Under the pieces are notes generated by a model. The model did no database searches, had not been told where the DNA came from, and worked only from the letters and a program-made list of their open reading frames with translations. The translations under genes were made by a program, and so were the position numbers. A DNA stretch of 20,898 bases, from positions 1 through 20,898 of the IMG/VR virus record IMGVR_UViG_3300033144_005674; one strand, 5' to 3'. Below, piece after piece: positions 5,510-14,490 of the stretch (position 1 is its first letter; every line of letters starts with the position of its first letter). The DNA is from a virus.

Positions 5510-7649
5510 ATGCTGAAGATTCATCTGGGATTGCCGCTATTGCTTCATTAAGTTCTCTTACTGACTCCATTAATTCTAGTTCCGATAGAGTTTCATCAGA
5601 TGAATCTAAGTAATTTTGCCAGTTAGCTATTTTAATTTTGCTCCAAAATACATCGGTATTTAAGGGGGATTTAAGGTTATATGCAGTTTCAGTGGCTAGC
5701 AAAACACTACTCAAATCTGGAGCTAACTCCATGTCTCTTCTTCCGAAACTACAGTTAATATTAGTAGTAGCGTCGGCTCCGACAACAAAATTATGTTCTA
5801 TAGAATTTATGTAAAATACGTTATTATCTTCACTAAAAATTACAGGAGATGCAATATCTAATTCAGGCCGAAACGCAATAGTTTGTTGGCGTGTATACAG
5901 CTCAGCGTTAGCAAACTGCATCATTACCATAGCTGCTACATCTAAAAATGTTATTTTGTTAGAGATATGTTGATTGACATTAAACAATGTATTATTAAGT
6001 TCTTTTCTGCGATAACCATAGCGTGCTATCATTGATTTGTCTATAGCACTACCATATAAATCCGTAAGTTCACCAGGAGCTTTAATTGTTTCTTCTTGAC
6101 CGGTTACGCGTAAAAACGTAACTAACTCTTCAATATTCAATGCAGTACTAACCGAAAATGTCTCTTCAGGGCAAATCACTTGCGCATGCTTAAATGTCCT
6201 TTTTAGGTATTTTTTATTACCAGGCGCTGAAGTATCATAAATAACTGCATTACTCATTAAAAACTCATTAGTTAAACGCATCGGATGATAATGAAAATTA
6301 CCGCATCCATCAATATAGAAATCATAATAAACTAACTCTGCAACTTCTGTTAATACATCTAATCTTGTAGCAAACGTAGACGTAAATATATTAGGCGATT
6401 GCAAAGTCCAAATTCTATAAGGGGTTAGTTTATCTCCCCATGCAATAAACTTACGTCTACGAGCATCCGTATGTGATACGTAATCTAATCGATACTTATC
6501 TGTAAACTTTTCTTTGTAAACTCCAATATTAGCTAAGGCAAAAAATAATTTACCAGGATCTTCTGAAACATCCTCAAAATTACCTAATGCAGTTAGTGGT
6601 AACCCATCTAAGTCTGCAGGTGCATGTTCTGGATCATGTTTTTTAGGTATCCCTGGAGGTTCAGTAATAGTTGGCTGTCGTATAATATCTACATTGTGTT
6701 TATCTTGAATTTGGGTTGCCTTAGTAACAGGATCATAAATAAGCTTACCACCACGAATCATCTTCCGTACAATCTCAAAATGGTCATGGCCATAGAAAGG
6801 CTTACGTAATAGGTTAATCGCATCAACTTTTTTATTTTCAGCATATTGGATAATTGCAGGATTAATCATTTCAACACTAATTCTTGCTAATTCAAGAGCA
6901 TCTTTACAAACAATCTGATATTCAACAAAACCATTCGAATCTGTTGGAGAAGTTGACACTATGTACCCATCAAAGATAGGAAAATACCAATTTTTATATA
7001 ACCGCCCTCGGCCCCAAATAGTAATTGGAAGCATCGGAGCTAATAACTGGTTAAAGATCCTAAATGTAGAATCGAAAAATATTCGATAATTACCTCTTCC
7101 GTTTCTTACAGGATTTTTTACGTCCTTAAATGTAAGAGATGCATTCCCTATTTGTTTGCGTGATCGGCTAACACTTACTCTAGTTAAAAAATAGTTGATA
7201 ATACGATTGATAAGTAAATTCATACTTTCTTCATTCTGTTCTGCCATATCATAATCTCTAGTAATATCAGATATAAATTTAGTATTTCCCCCTACAGACA
7301 TCACATAATCAAAATATCTTTTTGCAAATGCAATTATTTTAAAGCCAAGAATCTCAAAAACTTTAGCATCTACCGGACGTTTACCCTGAATCTCCTCAGT
7401 AGTTTGTACAAATTGATGTGTAAAATCTATAGCAATTTTGATCTCTGGATGATATACATCTTGGGGTACAACGGCTAACAATTTCGGATCTACTGAACTT
7501 GACTTTAGAGGATTCGCCTCCATAAACTTTACAATCTCGGAGTCATAATAGTTTGTCGTAAAGACTTCTTCGTCTTCTTTAGGGTAAGTATACAGCTCTT
7601 GAATAAGCATTTTAGCTATCAAATCATTTGTATCGATTTTTACAGACAT
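5508..7649 (-). CDS. Baseplate hub protein (gp27/late control D-like)
   Basis: This 713-residue protein sits between the tail protein that follows the tape measure and the spike gene, the usual hub position. Residues about 157-176 form a beta strand with NASLTFKDV, and 208-257 read ITIWGRGRLYKNW then FPIFDGYIVS and VEYQIVCKDALELAR, the strand arrangement of the hub domain whose G-x-I strand precedes a beta hairpin and a D residue. Residues 438-458 (VYYDFYIDGCGNFHYHP) and 612-637 (FYINSIEHNFVVG, TT, then FGRRD) match the later domains of gp27/gpD-like hubs. A long charged helical N-terminus and a polar C-terminus extend the protein beyond short hubs. The start at 7649 follows AGGGGT. The hub call is good by context and motif, weaker by overall similarity, which I cannot test. 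Confidence 0.8.
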   Translation of the reverse strand: MSVKIDTNDLIAKMLIQELYTYPKEDEEVFTTNYYDSEIVKFMEANPLKSSSVDPKLLAVVPQDVYHPEIKIAIDFTHQFVQTTEEIQGKRPVDAKVFEILGFKIIAFAKRYFDYVMSVGGNTKFISDITRDYDMAEQNEESMNLLINRIINYFLTRVSVSRSRKQIGNASLTFKDVKNPVRNGRGNYRIFFDSTFRIFNQLLAPMLPITIWGRGRLYKNWYFPIFDGYIVSTSPTDSNGFVEYQIVCKDALELARISVEMINPAIIQYAENKKVDAINLLRKPFYGHDHFEIVRKMIRGGKLIYDPVTKATQIQDKHNVDIIRQPTITEPPGIPKKHDPEHAPADLDGLPLTALGNFEDVSEDPGKLFFALANIGVYKEKFTDKYRLDYVSHTDARRRKFIAWGDKLTPYRIWTLQSPNIFTSTFATRLDVLTEVAELVYYDFYIDGCGNFHYHPMRLTNEFLMSNAVIYDTSAPGNKKYLKRTFKHAQVICPEETFSVSTALNIEELVTFLRVTGQEETIKAPGELTDLYGSAIDKSMIARYGYRRKELNNTLFNVNQHISNKITFLDVAAMVMMQFANAELYTRQQTIAFRPELDIASPVIFSEDNNVFYINSIEHNFVVGADATTNINCSFGRRDMELAPDLSSVLLATETAYNLKSPLNTDVFWSKIKIANWQNYLDSSDETLSELELMESVRELNEAIAAIPDESSA

Positions 7650-7657
7650 CTTGACCC

Positions 7658-8419
7658 CTACGAATTATCCAAGTTCTTATCTTTATGTTTAGGATCTAAT
7701 TTCTTAACTTTCTCTGTAAGATTAGAAAGAATTACAAATACAAGACTATAAACCCAATTCCAGGGAGAATCTGCAGTAACTGAAAAATTAAATTCTTCAA
7801 AAAAACCCCTATAGATAACATTACCTAGTTCTAATGTGATTATATCATCATCAGCATCTGAATCATCGTAGAGCTTTTCGAGCCTTCTAAACGTTTTATA
7901 CTTTGGCGATAAATCTAGCAGTTCAGAATATGTAAGAGTACCAAAAGTCAATTTATTGAACATAGAGTTTATATGGGAACCTACATTTTGTGCACTTTTC
8001 CAGCTTTCGTTTTCTCTAATATTTTGTTCTGCGCCAGGTGACCATGATGCAACCTCCATAACTGCATCAGAAACTGGGTCTAACACACCCTTCGTTATAG
8101 AATCAGGAAGAAGATTCCCAGTAACACCTTCAATTGATAATATTGTAAGTTCATGACCCCAGTCAAATACAATAAATCGATCAGGTGCACTTGTTTGTAC
8201 TTTTTGAATTACCTTCCGTTTTCCAAAATTTATACTTCTGGGGTTTATCTTCAATATAATTTTTTCGATCTTTTTTTCATCTACTATACCAGAGCCATTT
8301 GCGGCTGCGTGTAATATGTGGCCTGGGTATCGTTTAAATATAAGTTTTTCTGCCTGCGCATCAGGCGTCAAAAAGTCTACAAACTTTTTTGCATGTTGAA
8401 CTGCTGTATTACCACCCAT
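7658..8419 (-). CDS. Tail/baseplate protein following the tape measure
   Basis: The protein has 253 residues and follows the tape measure gene, where contractile-tail phages encode a LysM-type or hub-adapter protein. Residues 53-103 have the pattern seen in that family: KIILKINPRSINFGKRKVIQ, then VFDWGHELTILSIEGVTG, where a conserved WG turn is followed by beta strands. Near 199-230, VIYRGFFEEFNFSVTADSPW precedes a hydrophobic strand (VYSLVFVILS), also typical of baseplate adapters. No LysM repeat can be recognised by eye. The N-terminus is basic and the C-terminus lysine-rich. The start at 8419 is supported by GGAGGA upstream. Role in linking the tail tube to the hub is inferred from order. 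Confidence 0.7.
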   Translation of the reverse strand: MGGNTAVQHAKKFVDFLTPDAQAEKLIFKRYPGHILHAAANGSGIVDEKKIEKIILKINPRSINFGKRKVIQKVQTSAPDRFIVFDWGHELTILSIEGVTGNLLPDSITKGVLDPVSDAVMEVASWSPGAEQNIRENESWKSAQNVGSHINSMFNKLTFGTLTYSELLDLSPKYKTFRRLEKLYDDSDADDDIITLELGNVIYRGFFEEFNFSVTADSPWNWVYSLVFVILSNLTEKVKKLDPKHKDKNLDNS

Positions 8420-8441
8420 GTAACTTTCCTCCGTAAACGTA

Positions 8442-10871
8442 TTATTTACGTGCTGTCACTGTTGATTGTACAGTAGCCCCACCACCTGCTGTAGATACTC
8501 CTGATGCTTTTACCCCGTCACTTCTTACAGGGGCTACCGTACCAGCTACTGCGTCACCTACGTGTGAGGCTCGATCCCATTCTCCAAGTATTCTCATCGT
8601 TTCTTTATAGTTGCGACGTTCCATCGCTTTTGCGAATCGCGGCCCGAGTTTGGGATCGCTTGCGATATCCGCCGCCGCTGCCCCCAGCATTTTCCATTTC
8701 ATAGCGTTGTCGTACTCTGTGCGTGCTTGCGTAAGAGACTTGCCGCCTGGCATGCCAAACATATCTAAAACATCGCGAGCGCCAGCGGTCAGACCCTTAC
8801 CTCCTAATTGTAGGAGGCTATCATCTGGATTCTGTCGGCCTATCATAGTAAGTAGCGCGTCTGTTTTATGCCCTGTCTCCATACCTGGGCCATATTTTTT
8901 CATTCCTTCATGCATAAAATAGGATGCTCCTCCCGCGCCATATTTGGCTATTAGTTTTTCTGTTTCTATTTTCTTTTGATTTTCTTCAGGGTTCTCCCAG
9001 AGTTCAGAAATTGCGCTCCAAATATCACCTAACCAACTCAATATAGGATTGAGATATTTGTTCGCAAAATCCTCAAATTTCCTTTGTAATAATTGTTGAA
9101 TTGTTAATAAATATTGAGAGGTCTTCCCAGCTTCTGTAATCAGTGTCCCACGCTGTTCATTCCATAGTTTTTCATTTTCTTTGATAGCTTCTTTTTCAGC
9201 TTCATATGCTTTAAGTTGTTGTTTAGTAGTTTCATTATTTATCTTACCTTCAACAACTGCATCAGCTAGAAATTTTTGAACATCAGGATCAAATTTGTAC
9301 ATTTCTGCAATTTGACGAACTCTAACATTAGCCCTGGCTTTCTGTGCTTTTGTACCGGTTTCAATGCCTTCAGGAGCTTGAGTACGTGCAAAGTCCATAA
9401 ACCGTTTCAATTGCTCCCCGTAACCTATGGATTCAAACTCAAGTGCACGTATTGGAGCAGTTTCTCCTTTACCTAATTTTGCTTTTAATCCTAAATCTAA
9501 AGCGCCTTTCCAGGCACTAACTGTAGATACAATAGATTTCCGTACGCTAATAGGCACCCCTTTCAATCCTATTTCATCTTCCTTTCTCATCATAGTATTA
9601 TACAATGCAAGAATTCCCATCACGTCTGTTTTATACGTTCGCGCCTGTCCGATTAGTTTTGACCAATCGTCAACAAGTTCAGCAACACCAATATTATCTA
9701 GCTCTGTTGCTGTAGCTATTGCTGCTCCCAACATCACCCTTGCTTCGTCATTTAATTTACCATAGTCTTGTTCCATCTGCTTAACAAACATACCACTTTG
9801 TTGTACCCCTATACCGTATTGCTTTTCAATCGCATATAGTTCTTGCGCAGCGCCATATGTAGCTTTAAATCCTTTTCTTCTTTTATCTTCTGCCTTTTCA
9901 AATGCACTTTCCTGCTCTTTCGCTTCGGCTAGCAGATATTTTGCAGAAGTACGTTGGTCACCCTCCCGCTCTTTGAGCAATCCTGTATAATGTTCAAAAT
10001 CCCCCTTTGTCATAGTTTCTTGTTCCTTACTCAGTTTTGCGCGTATAGCAGTCTGATCCCTAGCCGCAGACATCTGCATATTAGTAAATTTTTTTACGTC
10101 AGCAGTCTTTGAAATAAGCCATGTTTTCTTTTTGAAATGTTTACCTTCAATCTCTTCCGCACTCATCCCCATTTGAGCTAAAGATGTCACAACTTTGCCA
10201 GCTTCCTCATATGTAGCTGCAAACCCACGACGAAGCTGAAACACAGCTGCTCTAGCAGAACCGATTTCTTTTACGCCACCAGAAAAATGTGCGGATGCTT
10301 GACGCGTCATACCACTTAACGTACGCATATTGTTATAGGCTTTTAACAACAATCCAACAATAGTACCTAGCCCAATGCTCAATCCAGTAACTTGTGCAAC
10401 AGTACTCTTAGCAAAACCTGAAGCAGAACTTGCGCTTTTTTTCATCAGTCCATATGACTTCTTCTTTATACTTGATTCTAGTTTACTAAGTTTAACTCGT
10501 TGTCCAGCTACCTCTACAAATTTCTTTTCTTTTGTTAATTCTTGCTCAATTCCTTTAAGTCTGCGGGCTTGCATCCAAGTAAGATCCTTTTGCAATACCA
10601 ACCCTTCTTTTTCTTTTTTTACTAATTTGTCCTGTGTGGACGTTTGTGCTTTTTGAATTTCATTCAGTGATGTCAGGGTTGCCAGTATTTCTTTGGACGT
10701 AGCAGCAAATGCAGCTAGTGCCGTATTACTGCCTTCTAAAGAACTACCAATAATTTTAGTAGATTCTTGTGTAGCTGCCATTGTGTCAGCAACGGATACA
10801 CTAGATGTAGCCATTGCATCTATAGATGCTTTCATGTTTCCTAATTCATCAGGATTCATTGTGTCGGCCAT
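8442..10871 (-). CDS. Tape measure protein
   Basis: This 809-residue protein is the longest gene in the window and follows the paired tail assembly chaperones, which is the usual tape measure arrangement. The N-terminal 150 residues are rich in Ala/Ser/Thr/Lys and look coiled-coil (for example LTKEKKFVEVAGQRVKLSKL). One hydrophobic segment lies at about residues 160-178 (AQVTGLSIGLGTIVGLLLKAY). A long charged helical region with many Lys/Glu follows, and the C-terminal 200 residues are glycine/alanine-rich with a GGKSLTQAR segment. Using the general rule of about 0.15 nm per residue, the tail would be about 120 nm long, a rough estimate. The start at 10871 follows AGGATAATAGT. The coding sequence becomes GC-richer around 8560-8900. 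Confidence 0.85.
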   Translation of the reverse strand: MADTMNPDELGNMKASIDAMATSSVSVADTMAATQESTKIIGSSLEGSNTALAAFAATSKEILATLTSLNEIQKAQTSTQDKLVKKEKEGLVLQKDLTWMQARRLKGIEQELTKEKKFVEVAGQRVKLSKLESSIKKKSYGLMKKSASSASGFAKSTVAQVTGLSIGLGTIVGLLLKAYNNMRTLSGMTRQASAHFSGGVKEIGSARAAVFQLRRGFAATYEEAGKVVTSLAQMGMSAEEIEGKHFKKKTWLISKTADVKKFTNMQMSAARDQTAIRAKLSKEQETMTKGDFEHYTGLLKEREGDQRTSAKYLLAEAKEQESAFEKAEDKRRKGFKATYGAAQELYAIEKQYGIGVQQSGMFVKQMEQDYGKLNDEARVMLGAAIATATELDNIGVAELVDDWSKLIGQARTYKTDVMGILALYNTMMRKEDEIGLKGVPISVRKSIVSTVSAWKGALDLGLKAKLGKGETAPIRALEFESIGYGEQLKRFMDFARTQAPEGIETGTKAQKARANVRVRQIAEMYKFDPDVQKFLADAVVEGKINNETTKQQLKAYEAEKEAIKENEKLWNEQRGTLITEAGKTSQYLLTIQQLLQRKFEDFANKYLNPILSWLGDIWSAISELWENPEENQKKIETEKLIAKYGAGGASYFMHEGMKKYGPGMETGHKTDALLTMIGRQNPDDSLLQLGGKGLTAGARDVLDMFGMPGGKSLTQARTEYDNAMKWKMLGAAAADIASDPKLGPRFAKAMERRNYKETMRILGEWDRASHVGDAVAGTVAPVRSDGVKASGVSTAGGGATVQSTVTARK

Positions 10872-10875
10872 ACTA

Positions 10876-11307
10876 TTATCCTAATTCATCAGACGGTGTA
10901 GGTGTTGGCAATTGCGCACCTTTAAATTCCTGAAGATCATCAAGCTCTCCTCGCAAAACGATTCTATCTTGCGGAGCAATCTTACCCTTTGAATCAAAAA
11001 ATTGCTTTATAGCTTTAGCTATCATAGTATTTTCAGGCATTACACCTGTAGCTCTTCCCTGCGTTTGGATTTGCTTAAATTCAGTGTTAATTTTGTCGTA
11101 TTTACCGGGCGGCATTTCTCCTGAGTGTTCTTTTTCCTTCAACCATATCTCTGGATTCATGTATAATAACGCCTTATCAAATAAACCTTTGCCTATTTCA
11201 AATTTAAACTTGAAATCATCACGCATCGCAGATACTAACATAAGTTTTTGAAAAAGGTTTAAGGACTGAAAGCGAGGATCAGTAGGAAGTACTTTAAAAT
11301 GGGTCAT
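10876..11307 (-). CDS. Tail assembly chaperone, frameshift-extension reading frame (gpT-like)
   Basis: The 143 codons from ATG 11307 encode a lysine-rich, helical protein (FQKLMLVSAMRDDFKFKFEI, then NPEIWLKEKEHSGEMPPGKYDKI) ending in a Pro/Thr tail. It lies between the first chaperone frame and the tape measure. The reading frame is open upstream of its ATG for 13 more codons, right up to the slippery heptamer at the end of the first frame, with no stop codon. A -1 shift there would append these 13 codons plus 143 residues to the first chaperone, giving a 322-residue fusion. The ATG has only a weak upstream GAG. This is the gpG/gpGT arrangement of tail chaperones; independent translation is possible but not required. 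Confidence 0.75.
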   Translation of the reverse strand: MTHFKVLPTDPRFQSLNLFQKLMLVSAMRDDFKFKFEIGKGLFDKALLYMNPEIWLKEKEHSGEMPPGKYDKINTEFKQIQTQGRATGVMPENTMIAKAIKQFFDSKGKIAPQDRIVLRGELDDLQEFKGAQLPTPTPSDELG

Positions 11308-11342
11308 TAACTCAAGATTAAATCTAAAAACACTATCCTTTT

Positions 11343-11843
11343 CTAGTTTTTTTTTGTTTCTTCAAACTTTTCGTTTATTTTCACTTGAAATTCCATGTAC
11401 TTATCGTACATACGGTCAATCATTTCCATTGATTTGATCTTTTCATGCAATATAATACGTGCCATAGTTAGTGATGACGGATGTTCGTTATGTTTTTCAT
11501 AATATTCTTGTTGTTCTTTTTGTGTAAGGACTAATGGTGTATGATTAATTGTAATAATAACTCTTGCTAATGTTTCCAGTTTTTCAGTAATTGCTTGTGC
11601 CCCTACTGTTTCAAATTTGTGTGCAGATTCAACTACATCGCGTAGTTCATTAGGTGTTAATGTTCTAAGTTTCATAACAAATTCGTGTTTATCATCTTTA
11701 TATACTATAATTGGCTCAGATTCAGCATAGCCAAGAAAGAATAACTGCTCAAACGCATAAAATTCAGTATTATGCGTTATATCGCCAATATCTTGTGGGG
11801 GTTCATTTGTAATATCTTTAGGAGCTTCTGGTTTTAACGTCAT
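11343..11843 (-). CDS. Tail assembly chaperone (gpG/XkdN-like)
   Basis: The 166-residue protein has the features of phage tail assembly chaperones, which coat the tape measure during tail assembly: an acidic Pro-rich N-terminus, a beta strand pair (IIVYKDDKHEFVMKLRTL) followed by TPNELRDVVESAHKF and a helical C-terminal half with TEKLETLARVIITINHTPLV, a common pattern of this family. The last codons are GAA ACA AAA AAA AAC TAG, which form the slippery heptamer A AAA AAC immediately before the stop. It lies between the tail tube and the tape measure. The start at 11843 has a modest purine-rich upstream sequence (CGAGAG). Confidence 0.85.
   Translation of the reverse strand: MTLKPEAPKDITNEPPQDIGDITHNTEFYAFEQLFFLGYAESEPIIVYKDDKHEFVMKLRTLTPNELRDVVESAHKFETVGAQAITEKLETLARVIITINHTPLVLTQKEQQEYYEKHNEHPSSLTMARIILHEKIKSMEMIDRMYDKYMEFQVKINEKFEETKKN
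11346..11352 (-). other. Programmed -1 ribosomal frameshift slippery heptamer A AAA AAC
   Basis: On the coding strand, the codons before the TAG stop are AAA AAA AAC; the heptamer A AAA AAC is in the zero frame. Slipping back one base makes both tRNAs re-pair with AAA and continues into CTA GAA AAG and so on, a frame open to the downstream chaperone gene. A weak hairpin of 7 pairs including a G-U (11324-11346) begins at the C of the heptamer, too close for a typical stimulator, so its role is doubtful. Confidence 0.85.
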
Positions 11844-11881
11844 AATGTTCTCTCGTTTCGTTTCGACAAATTAATGTAATA

Positions 11882-12400
11882 CTAAGCTGGCGAAATTGGT
11901 AAATTTTGACCAGTTACAGTACGGCATTCAAATGTCATAGACTCTACTATTCTAGCAGTTCCAATGTTTACTTCTTTACTTGCTGCTGTAGCTACACAGT
12001 CTTCATAGGTGACCATTCTATATTCACTGTTAGCATCTCCAGGAGGTTCTGTGTTTCCAGATTGTGACGGGTTATTGGGAATAAACATCATCTCATGAAT
12101 ATGAAGTGATTGGTTCATATCCTCAATTGTATATATTTGGAAACCTAATGCCTGAAGAATCGATGTAGTATACAATTCAACATGATCGATACTTACTTGG
12201 ATATCAGTGCCAGCCCACACGATTTCTTTGGTCTGTGCACCTCTTGAGAAGTAAACTTCTCGAATACGTTCTGCTGTTCTTGAAAACGTAGATGAGAATT
12301 TCTCAAACGAGCCTATTTGTTTACCAGCACCCACAGTAATCGCATATGAGTAAAATACGCTATGCTGTGTGTTAGGCAATGCATTGTACGGATAAGGCAT
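11882..12400 (-). CDS. Tail tube protein
   Basis: The 172-residue protein lies immediately downstream of the sheath gene and upstream of the tail chaperones, exactly where myoviruses encode the tail tube. It is beta-rich and has the expected size. A stretch with FSSTFSRTAERIREVYFSRG is followed by VWAGTDIQVSIDHVELYT, resembling the alpha/beta layout of tube proteins in which strands alternate with one helix. A loop with PSQSGNTEPPGDA is probably flexible. The start at 12400 follows AGAGGTGA with 4-5 base spacing and 10 bases separate it from the sheath stop. The call rests mainly on order, size and pattern. Confidence 0.8.
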   Translation of the reverse strand: MPYPYNALPNTQHSVFYSYAITVGAGKQIGSFEKFSSTFSRTAERIREVYFSRGAQTKEIVWAGTDIQVSIDHVELYTTSILQALGFQIYTIEDMNQSLHIHEMMFIPNNPSQSGNTEPPGDANSEYRMVTYEDCVATAASKEVNIGTARIVESMTFECRTVTGQNLPISPA

Positions 12401-12410
12401 AATTCACCTC

Positions 12411-13775
12411 TTATGCAGTAAAGGATAATACAAACGTAAATGTTACATCCATCCACTGCAAACCAAACGCGGGTTTGATCTTTCCAGTAATGTTTAATTT
12501 GCGCGGTTCTATGCTATCCTGAGATACAGAGATAGCTTTATACTCAGATATAATAGCATCTGAAACCAATGAATTCAAAATGTTGGTTGATGCAGCTTGT
12601 ACCTGGCCTACCAATGTTTGTGTTATAGGTGCATTTCTAAACACATTCCACAAGCCGTCTCGCCAGTACTTTTTCACATAGTCTTTTACATCTTGGACAC
12701 CGAGCGCTTCTGTAAGTGCACTTGTTGTGTCAGTAGTAATAGCCATAACATTGCGTACTATTTCCCCTGTAATTTTAGCAGGAGAAACACCACGCTGTAC
12801 AAGATAGTTTAGCTCTTCTGGCGTAAAATTATCGTCAAACAGCACATTAGGGATAATTTCATCTGAGATCTCTCTACCAATTGCAACCGAGCACAGCTTT
12901 CCACCTAATGCAGCCGAATAGAAACGTGTGTCATAGCTTCCTGTATAGCCTACAACGCGACTAATTGCACCAGGAGTCATAGGAACTACCATGCGCTCAT
13001 GCGCGTAGCTCTGAGCGAACGTAGCAGCAGCCTGATAACCAGTGCCAGTTGGAAGAGAAGCTATTACTGTGCGTTCCTGCTTATTAGCTGGCTGCGAAGC
13101 CAATACTGCATGATTAAAGAAGATATTAGCAGCCGATGTAGTGTTTAATATGCCTGACGACATAGGATTCAGGAATAGTTTATAATCAGTAATCTTATCT
13201 AATTCATCACGCATTGCAATAAATGCGGTTTCAAGCTCTGCGTTAGTTGGGTTATCTGGATCGACTGCTGCGCTTAGGTTCAGTTGAGCTATAATAACAC
13301 CTAAAGCACCTGCATTTAATCCTAATGCACCGCCAACTGCAACATCATTTATTGTTCCATCTGTTCTCGTACCATTTCCGTGATCTTGATAAATAAGGTT
13401 CTCATTCAGATAGAGCATAGGAGTGTATGCAGATGCAGGACGCGTTTCAGTAAAGGTTACATAGTAGTTATCGGCTACAGTTGGTTCGCTTGCAGCACCG
13501 TTCCAATTAATAGTATTTCCGACTAAAGTATAGTCAGTACCAGCAACATAGCTAGCAATTCCTGGGAGATCTCCAACACTTACTATTTCATTAACAGCTG
13601 TAACCGTTGGCAGATTATCCCACGCGCCACCACCACGTATTAAACGTGTATCTTCTAGTAAGCGGTAGGGGTCGCCCTCACCTATATATACTGGGTATCG
13701 TTGGAAAAGCGGAGGAGCGATAATTCCCGCGTCATTTATGATTCTAACAATGATTCCAGGTATTCTTAGTGCCAT
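12411..13775 (-). CDS. Contractile tail sheath protein
   Basis: The 454-residue protein has the expected sheath layout: an N-terminal part entering with PGIIVRIINDAG, an immunoglobulin-like beta module (about residues 55-115, with VSVGDLPG, GTDYTLVGNTINW, YYVTFTE), a central alpha/beta region, then LNYLVQRGVSPAKITGEIVR and a C-terminal strand segment (LNITGKIKPAFGLQWMDV, then FTFVLSF) characteristic of sheath C-termini that lock neighbouring subunits together. It precedes the tail tube gene. Its length is slightly shorter than T4 gp18, in line with compact sheath proteins. The start at 13775 follows GGAGAAAAATCA. This establishes that the virion has a contractile tail. Confidence 0.9.
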   Translation of the reverse strand: MALRIPGIIVRIINDAGIIAPPLFQRYPVYIGEGDPYRLLEDTRLIRGGGAWDNLPTVTAVNEIVSVGDLPGIASYVAGTDYTLVGNTINWNGAASEPTVADNYYVTFTETRPASAYTPMLYLNENLIYQDHGNGTRTDGTINDVAVGGALGLNAGALGVIIAQLNLSAAVDPDNPTNAELETAFIAMRDELDKITDYKLFLNPMSSGILNTTSAANIFFNHAVLASQPANKQERTVIASLPTGTGYQAAATFAQSYAHERMVVPMTPGAISRVVGYTGSYDTRFYSAALGGKLCSVAIGREISDEIIPNVLFDDNFTPEELNYLVQRGVSPAKITGEIVRNVMAITTDTTSALTEALGVQDVKDYVKKYWRDGLWNVFRNAPITQTLVGQVQAASTNILNSLVSDAIISEYKAISVSQDSIEPRKLNITGKIKPAFGLQWMDVTFTFVLSFTA

Positions 13776-13830
13776 TGATTTTTCTCCGTAGGTAATCCTA
13801 AGCTAAACAGTACAATAACATAAAGGCTAC

Positions 13831-13844
13831 AGTTAAATTTAACT
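13831..13844. other. 14-base perfect palindrome upstream of the sheath gene
   Basis: The sequence AGTTAAATTTAACT equals its own reverse complement. It lies in the 74-base gap between the stop of the tail-terminator-like gene and the sheath start, the widest gap within the leftward structural run. It is AT-rich, too weak to act as a terminator, with no following T run. It could be an operator, a processing site or chance. Confidence 0.35.
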
Positions 13845-13849
13845 CCTGT

Positions 13850-14488
13850 TTACTCTATAATAACCACTCTCCCAGTATCTGGGTCATAATCAGTATATGT
13901 GGTTACATCAACAAGGATACTAAGTAAGCGCTCTTCTATAGCTCGCTCTTCTTGCCAACGGCTAAGGATTCTTATACTCATTTCCCGGTCGTAAATTGGG
14001 TGATCGATGGTAGGTTCGCTAACATCTATTTCAGCACCCAATTTAGGTGCTTCGGGTAACCGCAATCCTTGCCGTAAAAAGTAATCTTTAGCATCTGGAT
14101 GCGCTAGATAAATACCCGTAATATCTGCCAAATTATCGCGTTCTTCTATTGTAGTCGCTCTAACGGCAAATGTTAGCGTAACATCAAAATCCCCACCATC
14201 TCTATATGTTTGATTGGTGTCATCAACTTTAGCACTATCTAGCAGATCCTTAGAAAAGGTTATATATTGTAACCCACCGGATACTTTACCAATAAGAATA
14301 GCAGGCAACACCCTAGCGTCCCAGGAGGCACGTTTGAGGGCTACTGGTGTACTAGAAAACTTTATCTCTTTTGTGCCATCTGTAAAAAGCAAACTTCCCT
14401 TTTGATTGGCAATATAGATATAATTCAGGTATTGACACATGAAATCTTTAATAAACTTAACTCCGCGATACCACATAGTAAGTGCCAT
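13850..14488 (-). CDS. Tail terminator-like / neck protein upstream of the sheath
   Basis: The 212-residue protein lies directly before the sheath gene. Its pattern is alpha/beta: an N-terminal helical segment (YRGVKFIKDFMCQYLNYIYI), strands around residues 30-80 (LPAILIGKVSGGLQYITF), a beta strand (FDVTLTFAVRATTIEERDNL) followed by a helix and a long polar loop, then YDREMSIRILSRWQEERAI. Tail terminator and head-tail completion proteins have this size and arrangement and are encoded next to the sheath, so that role is inferred. Sequence recognition alone is weak. The start at 14488 is close to the stop of the upstream gene (2-base gap) with GAGGCGGGAT upstream; a second in-frame ATG sits four codons later. 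Confidence 0.55.
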   Translation of the reverse strand: MALTMWYRGVKFIKDFMCQYLNYIYIANQKGSLLFTDGTKEIKFSSTPVALKRASWDARVLPAILIGKVSGGLQYITFSKDLLDSAKVDDTNQTYRDGGDFDVTLTFAVRATTIEERDNLADITGIYLAHPDAKDYFLRQGLRLPEAPKLGAEIDVSEPTIDHPIYDREMSIRILSRWQEERAIEERLLSILVDVTTYTDYDPDTGRVVIIE

Positions 14489-14490
14489 TG

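Noticed and set aside
11347-11355. Nine-T run as a transcription terminator
   Set aside because: On the minus (coding) strand it is a run of A, it is inside codons at the end of the chaperone frame, and no GC-rich stem precedes it on the plus strand.
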